Assembly: GCA_964388305.1 (NCBI GenBank)
Contig: CAYMAA010000006.1
Coordinates: 1 to 30,201 of the forward strand
Length of the DNA: 30,201 nucleotides
Origin: JAJQCI01 sp964388305
GTDB lineage: Bacteria; Bacillota; Clostridia; Lachnospirales; CAG-274
Direction of reading: 5' to 3'
Shown here: positions 25,001 through 30,201 of the stretch, piece after piece
Numbering within the stretch: position 1 is the first letter of the stretch
How the letters are laid out: each line of letters begins with the position of its first letter
Position numbers and translations under genes: made by a program
The notes under the pieces: generated by a model
The model's database searches: none
What the model saw: only the letters and a program-made list of their open reading frames with translations
Told to the model about the DNA's origin: nothing

Positions 25001-25066
25001 ATATAAGGCTTCTTATATTGACCTATAATGATTGCCCGAGTGCAATCCGCTGTAGAGTTTAGGAGG
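25001..25066 (+). promoter_or_regulatory. Hairpins and CTGTAGAGTT box before rplC, candidate translational operator
   Basis: ATATAAG (25001-25007) pairs with CTTATAT (25012-25018), and GATTGC (25030-25035) pairs with GCAATC (25042-25047). Two bases later comes CTGTAGAGTT (25050-25059), one base before the rplC Shine-Dalgarno AGGAGG (25061-25066). The same 10-mer lies after a hairpin and just before AAGGGAG in the rpsJ leader (24564-24573). A TATAAT at 25024-25029 lacks a fitting -35 and was not called a promoter. Confidence 0.5.
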
Positions 25067-25074
25067 TGCTTTTA

Positions 25075-25707
25075 ATGAAAAAAGCAATTATTGCCAAGAA
25101 AATCGGTATGACACAGATTTTCACTGAGGCAGGTTTGGTAATTCCTGTTACGGTATTGGAAGCAGGTCCTTGTGTGGTAACACAGAAGAAGACAGTTGAA
25201 ACCGACGGATACGACGCTGTTCAGGTAGGTTTTGGCGATGTAAAGGAAAAGAGTTTAACTAAGCCCTTGAAGGGGCATTTTGAAAAAGCCGGAGTTGCTC
25301 CCAAGAAGGTTCTTAAAGAATTAAGGCTTGAAAACGTAAACGACTATGAGGTGGGCGCCGAAATTAAGGCTGATATATTCAGCGTTGGCGAAAAGGTTGA
25401 TGTAAGCGGCACATCTAAGGGACACGGCTACCAGGGCACAATTAAGCGCCACGGTCAGCACAGAGGGCCTATGGGTCACGGTTCCAAGTATCACAGAGCA
25501 GTTGGTTCTTTAAGCTCCGCCACTTCTCCCGGTAAGGTTAAGAAGGGCAAGAAGCTTCCCGGACATATGGGTTCCGTAAAAGTAACGGTACAAAACATTG
25601 AGGTTGTTAGAGCAGATGCTGAGAAAAATCTCCTTCTTGTTAAGGGTGCCGTTCCCGGAAGCAAAGGTTCTGTCGTTGTAGTCAGAGAAACCGTTAAGGC
25701 TAACTGA
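25075..25707 (+). CDS. rplC: 50S ribosomal protein L3
   Basis: The protein has 210 residues and starts MKKAIIAKKIGMTQIFTEAG, the typical L3 N-terminus. It contains the conserved KGHGYQGTIKRHG, RGPMGHGSKYHRAVGS and LPGHMGSVKVTVQN segments that line 23S rRNA near the peptidyl transferase centre. L3 is an early 50S assembly protein. The frame is open from GTG 25066, but AGGAGG (25061-25066) with an 8-nt spacer selects ATG 25075. It is the second gene of the S10 operon and is followed after 23 nt by rplD. Confidence 0.97.
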   Translation: MKKAIIAKKIGMTQIFTEAGLVIPVTVLEAGPCVVTQKKTVETDGYDAVQVGFGDVKEKSLTKPLKGHFEKAGVAPKKVLKELRLENVNDYEVGAEIKADIFSVGEKVDVSGTSKGHGYQGTIKRHGQHRGPMGHGSKYHRAVGSLSSATSPGKVKKGKKLPGHMGSVKVTVQNIEVVRADAEKNLLLVKGAVPGSKGSVVVVRETVKAN

Positions 25708-25730
25708 TAAGACGAAAGGAGGAATTGAAA

Positions 25731-26351
25731 ATGGCATTAGCAAAACTTTTAAATATGAAAGGCGAAAAGGTTGGGCAGATTGAGCTTCCCGACAACATTT
25801 TCGCTATTGATATAAATGAGCATGTGCTTCATTTGGCAGTTGTTCAGCAGCTTGCAAACAACCGTCAGGGCACACAGAGCGCTCTTACAAGAGCTGAGGT
25901 GAGAGGCGGCGGAAGAAAGCCGTGGAGACAGAAGGGTACAGGCAGAGCAAGACAGGGCTCTATCCGTTCTCCTCAGTGGAAAGGCGGCGGAGTTGTTTTT
26001 GCGCCAAAGCCGAGAGATTATTCCTTTAAGCTTAACAAAAAGGTTAAGAGGCTTGCGCTTAAATCCGCACTTACGGCAAAGTACAACGACTACAAGGTGT
26101 TTGTGCTTGACGAGCTTAAATTTGAGCAGCCTAAGACCAAAGAAATGGTTAAGGTTCTTAAAAACATAGGAGTTGAGAAGGCGCTTGTTGTTATTGACGG
26201 CAACGAGCAGAACACGGTTCTTTCCGCAAGAAACATTCCTTCGGTTAAAACAGCTTCCGTAAGTACAATTAACCCTTATGACATTTTAAAGTATGACGCT
26301 TTTGTTGTTACAAAGAGCGCAGTTGAAAAAATCGGGGAGGTATACGCATAA
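25731..26351 (+). CDS. rplD: 50S ribosomal protein L4
   Basis: The protein has 206 residues. MALAKLLNMKGEKVGQIELP begins the globular domain. TRAEVRGGGRKPWRQKGTGR and ARQGSIRSPQWKGGG form the long conserved loop that reaches the nascent peptide tunnel, where changes give macrolide resistance in other species; no such change is obvious here. L4 is also the feedback regulator of the S10 operon in E. coli and a candidate regulator of the leader here (inference). AAAGGAGG at about 25716-25722 selects ATG 25731 over TTG 25725. It overlaps rplW by one base (TAATG). Confidence 0.97.
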   Translation: MALAKLLNMKGEKVGQIELPDNIFAIDINEHVLHLAVVQQLANNRQGTQSALTRAEVRGGGRKPWRQKGTGRARQGSIRSPQWKGGGVVFAPKPRDYSFKLNKKVKRLALKSALTAKYNDYKVFVLDELKFEQPKTKEMVKVLKNIGVEKALVVIDGNEQNTVLSARNIPSVKTASVSTINPYDILKYDAFVVTKSAVEKIGEVYA

Positions 26352-26650
26352 TGGCTGATATTAAATATTATGACGTTATTTTACGTCCGATTATTACAGA
26401 AAAAACAATGAACGATATGGCTGACAAGAAGTATGCCTTTTATGTTCATAAAGAGGCTACAAAAAATCAGATAAAAGAGGCTGTTGAAAAAATGTTTGAC
26501 GGTGTAAAGGTTGAATATGTAAACACTCTCAATGTTAAAGGCAAAACAAAGAGAAGAGGTTACACTGTCGGTAAAACAGCAGACAGAAAGAAAGCCATTG
26601 TTCAGCTTACCGAGGAATCCAAGGAGATTGAGGTATTCCAGGGAATGTAA
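26351..26650 (+). CDS. rplW: 50S ribosomal protein L23
   Basis: The protein has 99 residues and shows the L23 hallmark DVILRPIITEKTM at the N-terminus, then YAFYVHKEATKNQIKEAVEK and the loop VKGKTKRRGYTVGKTADRKK. L23 sits at the exit of the peptide tunnel and docks trigger factor and the signal recognition particle. ATG 26351 shares its first base with the rplD stop, and GGGGAGG (26334-26340) inside rplD serves as ribosome binding site. After the stop comes a short terminator-like hairpin before rplB. Confidence 0.96.
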   Translation: MADIKYYDVILRPIITEKTMNDMADKKYAFYVHKEATKNQIKEAVEKMFDGVKVEYVNTLNVKGKTKRRGYTVGKTADRKKAIVQLTEESKEIEVFQGM

Positions 26651-26663
26651 GTTAAAAAAATAT

Positions 26664-26690
26664 GCTACACGAGGCAGGGTTGTAGCTTTT
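26664..26690 (+). other. Terminator-like hairpin between rplW and rplB
   Basis: GCTACA (26664-26669) pairs with TGTAGC (26681-26686) around an 11-nt loop, followed by TTTT. It lies 13 nt after the rplW stop in an otherwise contiguous operon. The stem is short, so it is more likely a pause, attenuation or RNA-processing site than a full terminator. Confidence 0.4.
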
Positions 26691-26714
26691 CCATATACGA
26701 AAGGAGTGTAAGAA

Positions 26715-27542
26715 ATGGGTATTAAGAGATTTAAGCCTTATACACCTTCAAGAAGGCAGATGACAGTTTCAGACTTTGCTGAAATTACTAAATCTACTCC
26801 CGAAAAAGGTCTGTGCGTTCATGTAAAGAAAACAGCCGGACGCAACGCACAGGGCAAGATAACGGTTCGCCATATTGGCGGCGGCCACAAGAAGAAATAC
26901 AGAGTTATAGACTTTAAGAGAAATAAGGACAATGTACCTGCAAGGGTTGCCGCTATTGAGTACGATCCTAACAGAACAGCCAACATCGCACTTTTGTTTT
27001 ATGCCGACGGAGAAAAGAGATACATTATCGCTCCCGAGGGACTGAAGGTTGGAGAGGTTCTTGAAAGCGGAGAGAATGCGGAAATTAAGGTTGGAAACGC
27101 ACTTCCAATGAAGAAAATTCCCGTAGGCTCCGAAATTCACAACATTGAAATGACGCCGGGCGCAGGCGGAAAGCTTGTCAGAAGCGCCGGCAATGTTGCT
27201 CAGCTTATGGCAAAGGAAGGGAAGTTTGCTACAGTAAGGCTTCCATCCGGCGAAATGAGGCTTTTACCTATTAACTGCCGTGCTACTTTAGGCGTTATAG
27301 GAAATCATGAGCATGAACTTATTAATATAGGTAACGCAGGTAAGAAAAGACACATGGGCATAAGACCAACCGTAAGAGGTTCCGTTATGAACCCCAACGA
27401 TCACCCTCACGGCGGCGGCGAGGGCAGGGCGCCTATAGGCAGACCCGGGCCATGCACACCTTGGGGCAAGCCTGCACTTGGTCTTAAAACAAGAAAGAAT
27501 AAGGCCGGCGACAAGTATATTGTTCGTAGAAGAAATGGTTAA
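26715..27542 (+). CDS. rplB: 50S ribosomal protein L2
   Basis: The protein has 275 residues, the normal L2 length. It begins MGIKRFKPYTPSRRQMTVSD and contains GRNAQGKITVRHIGGGHKKK, VAAIEYDPNRTANIALL and the highly conserved VMNPNDHPHGGGEGRAPIGR followed by PGPCTPWGKP. The histidine in DHPHGGG corresponds to the residue linked to peptidyl transferase and subunit association in E. coli L2. ATG 26715 is preceded by GAAAGGAG with an 8-9-nt spacer. rpsS follows after 17 nt. It is one of the most conserved proteins in the window. Confidence 0.98.
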   Translation: MGIKRFKPYTPSRRQMTVSDFAEITKSTPEKGLCVHVKKTAGRNAQGKITVRHIGGGHKKKYRVIDFKRNKDNVPARVAAIEYDPNRTANIALLFYADGEKRYIIAPEGLKVGEVLESGENAEIKVGNALPMKKIPVGSEIHNIEMTPGAGGKLVRSAGNVAQLMAKEGKFATVRLPSGEMRLLPINCRATLGVIGNHEHELINIGNAGKKRHMGIRPTVRGSVMNPNDHPHGGGEGRAPIGRPGPCTPWGKPALGLKTRKNKAGDKYIVRRRNG

Positions 27543-27559
27543 TAAGGAGGCCGCATAAT

Positions 27560-27844
27560 ATGAGCAGATCAGTTAAAAAAGGACCTTTTTGTGACGCACA
27601 CTTAATGAAAAAGGTTGAAGCAGAAAATGCTGCTAATACAAAAAATGTAATTAAAACATGGTCTCGTCGTTCCACAATCTTCCCAAATATGATTGGCCAC
27701 ACAATAGCCGTTCATGACGGAAGAAAGCATGTGCCGGTATATATTACCGAAGATATGGTAGGACACAAGTTAGGTGAGTTTGCGCTTACAAGAACTTACA
27801 GAGGACATGGAAAAGACGCTGACAAGAAGTCAAAGGTTAAATAA
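27560..27844 (+). CDS. rpsS: 30S ribosomal protein S19
   Basis: The protein has 94 residues, starting MSRSVKKGPFCDAHLMKKVE, with the conserved KTWSRRSTIFPNMIGHTIAV, VHDGRKHVPVYITEDMVGHK and LGEFALTRTYRGH segments. S19 lies in the head of the 30S subunit, binds with S13 and contacts the A-site region. AAGGAGG (27544-27550) sits 9 nt before ATG 27560. It lies in its usual place between rplB and rplV. Confidence 0.97.
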   Translation: MSRSVKKGPFCDAHLMKKVEAENAANTKNVIKTWSRRSTIFPNMIGHTIAVHDGRKHVPVYITEDMVGHKLGEFALTRTYRGHGKDADKKSKVK

Positions 27845-27872
27845 AATCGTTTTTTGAAAGGAGGGCTTTTTC

Positions 27873-28262
27873 ATGGCCAAGGGACATAGAAGCCAAATCA
27901 AGAGAGAGAGAAACGAACAGAACAGAGAAAAGAGAGCACACGCTCATGCTAAATATGTTCGTGTTTCCAGCTCAAAAGCAAAAATCGTTTTAGACCAGAT
28001 TAAGGGCAAGAGCGTTGGAGAGGCTTTAGCTATTCTTGCATATTCTCCAAGATACGCAGCGGATATAATTGAAAAGGTATTAAAATCAGCTATTGCCAAT
28101 GCTGAAAACAATCTGGAATTAGACGTTAATAAATTATATGTTGAGGAAACGGCTGCCAATCAGGGGCCTGTTCTTAAAAGAATTCAGCCGAGAGCGCAGG
28201 GCAGAGCGTACAGAATCAACAAACAGACAGCTCACATTTCCATCTACTTAAATGAGAGATAA
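27873..28262 (+). CDS. rplV: 50S ribosomal protein L22
   Basis: The protein has 129 residues. The L22 core is clear: HAKYVRVSSSKAKIVLDQIK, EALAILAYSPRYAADIIEKV and the tunnel beta-hairpin GPVLKRIQPRAQGRAYRINK. L22 lines the nascent peptide tunnel opposite L4. The first 20 or so residues (MAKGHRSQIKRERNEQNREK) form a basic N-terminal extension compared with the roughly 110-residue proteins of E. coli and B. subtilis. AAAGGAGGG directly upstream makes ATG 27873 the natural start, so the extension is probably real. Confidence 0.95.
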   Translation: MAKGHRSQIKRERNEQNREKRAHAHAKYVRVSSSKAKIVLDQIKGKSVGEALAILAYSPRYAADIIEKVLKSAIANAENNLELDVNKLYVEETAANQGPVLKRIQPRAQGRAYRINKQTAHISIYLNER

Positions 28263-28274
28263 GGAGGTTTATTA

Positions 28275-28940
28275 ATGGGTCAGAAAGTAAATCCACATGG
28301 ATTAAGAGTCGGCATTATTAAGGACTGGGACTCAGTTTGGTATGCTGATAAGAAGAATTATTCTGATTATCTTGTTGAGGATCAGAAGATTAGAAAATTT
28401 ATTAAAAATTCAAACCCCAACTACAATATTTCCGATATAAAGATTGAGAGAACAAACGACAGAGTTAAGGTTACTGTTTTCACATCAAAGCCGGGTATTA
28501 TTATAGGCGCAAAGGGCGAAAACATTCAGAAGCTTACGGCAAATGTTCAGAAGCTTACGGACAAGAGAGTTATGTTAAACATTAACGAGATTAAAAAGCC
28601 GGAGCTTGACAGCCAGCTTGTTGCCGAGGACATTGCTAAGCAGCTTGAAAGCCGTGTAACCTTTAGAAGAGCCATGAAGCAGGCTATGAGCAAGAGCATG
28701 AGATTTGGCGCTAAGGGAATTAAGGCGTCCTGCTCAGGCAGACTTGGCGGCGCTGAAATGGCAAGAACGGAAACCTACCATGACGGAACCATTCCACTTC
28801 AAACATTAAGGGCGGATATTGACTACGGTTTTGCCGAAGCCAACACAACATACGGCAAGATTGGCGTTAAGGTTTGGATTTACAAGGGCGAGGTTCTTCC
28901 AAAGGCCAAGAAAAACAAGAAGGTTGGAGGTGCGCAGTAA
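28275..28940 (+). CDS. rpsC: 30S ribosomal protein S3
   Basis: The protein has 221 residues. The N-terminus MGQKVNPHGLRVGIIKDWDS is diagnostic. The KH type 2 RNA-binding domain includes PGIIIGAKGENIQKL, where GAKG stands at the GxxG loop. The C-terminal domain includes GIKASCSGRLGGAEMARTE and GFAEANTTYGKIGVKVWIYK. S3 sits at the mRNA entry of the 30S subunit. AAGGAGG at 28261-28267 precedes ATG 28275. Its stop overlaps the rplP start by one base. Confidence 0.98.
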   Translation: MGQKVNPHGLRVGIIKDWDSVWYADKKNYSDYLVEDQKIRKFIKNSNPNYNISDIKIERTNDRVKVTVFTSKPGIIIGAKGENIQKLTANVQKLTDKRVMLNINEIKKPELDSQLVAEDIAKQLESRVTFRRAMKQAMSKSMRFGAKGIKASCSGRLGGAEMARTETYHDGTIPLQTLRADIDYGFAEANTTYGKIGVKVWIYKGEVLPKAKKNKKVGGAQ

Positions 28941-29371
28941 TGTTAATGCCAAAGAGAGTTAAAAGACGTAAACAGTTTAGAGGACGTATGACAGGAAAGG
29001 CTAACAGAGGCAACAAAATAACTTACGGCGAGTACGGTATTGTTGCTTGCGAGCCTGCATGGATTAAGTCCAATCAGATAGAGGCAGCCAGAGTTGCCAT
29101 GACAAGATACATTAAGCGTGGCGGTAAGGTTTGGATTAAGATATTTCCGGATAAGCCCGTTACTCAAAAGCCTGCCGGCGTAAGAATGGGATCGGGAAAA
29201 GGTGCAACCGAGTATTGGGTAGCTGTTGTTAAGCCCGGAAGAGTTATGTTTGAAATTGCGGGCGTAAACGAAGAAACCGCAAGAGAGGCTTTAAGGCTTG
29301 CCATTCATAAGCTGCCTATTAAGTGCAAGATTGTTACAAAGGCTGAAACGGAGGTCAATGATGAAAATTAA
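28940..29371 (+). CDS. rplP: 50S ribosomal protein L16
   Basis: The protein has 143 residues and starts MLMPKRVKRRKQFRGRMTGK, matching L16 from the first residue. It contains GEYGIVACEPAWIKSNQIEA, ARVAMTRYIKRGGKVWIKIF, PDKPVTQKPAGVRMGSGKG and the conserved GRVMFEIAGV. L16 binds near the A-site tRNA elbow and is a late 50S assembly protein. The frame is open further upstream inside rpsC, but GGAGGTG (28926-28932) and family alignment give ATG 28940. The end overlaps rpmC by 11 nt. Confidence 0.97.
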   Translation: MLMPKRVKRRKQFRGRMTGKANRGNKITYGEYGIVACEPAWIKSNQIEAARVAMTRYIKRGGKVWIKIFPDKPVTQKPAGVRMGSGKGATEYWVAVVKPGRVMFEIAGVNEETAREALRLAIHKLPIKCKIVTKAETEVNDEN

Positions 29372-29564
29372 AGATTATCTTAATGAATTAAATGACAGAT
29401 CCGTTGAGGAATTAAATCAGGATCTCGTTGAAGCAAAGAAGGAGCTTTTTAATTTAAGATTCCAGAATGCTACAAATCAGTTGAATAATACAGCAAGAAT
29501 TAGCCAGGTTAAGAAGAACATTGCCAGAATTCAGACAGTTCTTTCGCAGAAGTCAGGTAATTAA
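29361..29564 (+). CDS. rpmC: 50S ribosomal protein L29
   Basis: The protein has 67 residues, starting MKIKDYLNELNDRSVEELNQ, with KKELFNLRFQNATNQLNNTA and ARISQVKKNIARIQTVLSQK, the two-helix hairpin of L29. L29 lies at the peptide tunnel exit next to L23. Two adjacent ATG codons (29358, 29361) are possible; GGAGG at 29350-29354 spaces better to 29361. It overlaps the end of rplP, implying translational coupling. Confidence 0.95.
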   Translation: MKIKDYLNELNDRSVEELNQDLVEAKKELFNLRFQNATNQLNNTARISQVKKNIARIQTVLSQKSGN

Positions 29565-29592
29565 TTTTTGAACCTGAAAGGAGGATAAATTC

Positions 29593-29847
29593 GTGGAAAG
29601 AAATCTTCGCAAAACCAGAGTTGGTATTGTAGTAAGCGATAAGATGGACAAGACGATTGTTGTTGCTATTAAAAACAACGTAAAGCATCCATTATACGGA
29701 AAGATTGTTAAAACAACATACAAGCTCAAGGCTCATGATGAAAATAACGAGGCCGGAATTGGCGACAGAGTTAAGGTTATGGAAACAAGACCTCTCTCCA
29801 AGGACAAGAGATGGAGACTCGTTAACATTGTAGAGAAAGCTAAATAA
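29593..29847 (+). CDS. rpsQ: 30S ribosomal protein S17
   Basis: The protein has 84 residues. MERNLRKTRVGIVVSDKMDK, the TIVVAIKNNVKHPLYGKIVK segment and the C-terminal VKVMETRPLSKDKRWRLVNI are the OB-fold features of S17, a primary 16S rRNA binder. It starts at GTG 29593, preceded by AAAGGAGG (29577-29584) with an 8-nt spacer. rplN follows after 40 nt with its own good ribosome binding site. Confidence 0.97.
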   Translation: MERNLRKTRVGIVVSDKMDKTIVVAIKNNVKHPLYGKIVKTTYKLKAHDENNEAGIGDRVKVMETRPLSKDKRWRLVNIVEKAK

Positions 29848-29887
29848 TATATATTGTTTAGTAAGTCTATTGAAAGGAGACTAAGCT

Positions 29888-30201
29888 ATGATTCAGCAAG
29901 AAAGCAGATTGGTAGTAGCTGATAACTCGGGAGCAAAGGAAATTCTCTGCATTAGAGTTATGGGCGGCTCTACAAGAAGATATGCAAATATTGGTGACGT
30001 TATTGTTGCTACTGTTAAAGATGCAACACCCGGCGGCGTTGTTAAAAAAGGCGAGGTTGTTAAGGCTGTTGTTGTCAGAACCAAGAAGGGCGCACACAGA
30101 CCTGACGGAAGCTACATTAAGTTTGACGAAAATGCCGCTGTTATCATCAGGGATGACAAGAACCCCAGAGGTACCCGTATTTTTGGGCCTGTTGCGAGAG
30201 A
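29888..30201 (+). CDS. rplN: 50S ribosomal protein L14, 3' end beyond window
   Basis: The first 104 codons are visible, out of about 122 expected for L14. The protein starts MIQQESRLVVADNSGAKEIL, followed by CIRVMGGSTRRYANIGDVIV, GVVKKGEVVKAVVVRTKKG and DDKNPRGTRIFGPVAR. L14 lies at the subunit interface, next to L19. AAAGGAG (29873-29879) lies 8 nt before ATG 29888. The gene is cut by the right edge, not by a mutation. rplX and rplE would be expected next. Confidence 0.97.
   Translation, partial: MIQQESRLVVADNSGAKEILCIRVMGGSTRRYANIGDVIVATVKDATPGGVVKKGEVVKAVVVRTKKGAHRPDGSYIKFDENAAVIIRDDKNPRGTRIFGPVAR

Noticed and set aside
25024..25029. TATAAT between rpsJ and rplC
   Set aside because: No acceptable -35 sequence at 16-18 bp; probably chance in an AT-rich spacer, although an internal start cannot be excluded.
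1..30201. CRISPR arrays, insertion sequences, prophage genes, tRNA and rRNA genes
   Set aside because: No regularly spaced repeats, transposase or integrase motifs, cloverleaf-like sequences or rRNA segments were seen on either strand.

Overview
The window looks like a chromosomal core region of an anaerobic, Gram-positive Clostridia-type bacterium. Supporting signs are AT-leaning codon use, strong AGGAGG-type ribosome binding sites, TTGACA/TATAAT promoters, a RemA (DUF370) gene inside a yicC-remA-gmk-rpoZ-priA-def-fmt block, an LTA-synthase-family protein and a YugP-type membrane zinc protease. I cannot fix the family or genus from sequence alone.

Layout, left to right. Positions 1-110 are GC-rich and hold the possible start of a leftward gene and a perfect 17-bp palindrome. 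Positions 288-2357 encode a divergent EF-G paralogue, not the canonical fusA, followed by a hairpin and an aldo/keto reductase with a C-terminal ferredoxin domain (2420-3451). An intergenic zone with two more GC-rich palindromes leads to a strong promoter and a leader of about 285 nt in front of rpoB-rpoC (3965-11841), which closes with a strong terminator. A two-gene cell-surface O-acylation unit (MBOAT plus DHHW protein, 11952-14567) has its own promoter and terminator. It is followed by a separately promoted LTA-synthase-family gene (14729-17488).

The next transcription unit (17605-24272) is yicC, remA, gmk, rpoZ, priA, def, fmt and a zinc metallopeptidase. It covers RNA decay, matrix/osmotic regulation, GMP phosphorylation, RNA polymerase omega, replication restart and N-formylmethionine handling. 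After a terminator, a strong promoter and a structured leader of about 204 nt introduce the S10 ribosomal protein operon: rpsJ, rplC, rplD, rplW, rplB, rpsS, rplV, rpsC, rplP, rpmC, rpsQ and the 5' part of rplN, which runs off the right edge.

No mobile element, CRISPR array, tRNA, rRNA or defence system is visible. The most interesting signals are subtle. The S10 leader contains a possible 9-codon leader ORF and mutually exclusive hairpins. A 'hairpin + CTGTAGAGTT + Shine-Dalgarno' module occurs twice, in the S10 leader and before rplC. RpoC carries an insertion of roughly 90 residues with four Tyr-Asn-Glu motifs, and RpoZ and RpoB carry long acidic C-terminal tails. The EF-G paralogue has a changed G4 motif (NGMD). 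Gene order is also unusual: rpoBC lacks adjacent rplJL, and rpsL-rpsG-fusA-tuf do not lie between rpoC and rpsJ.
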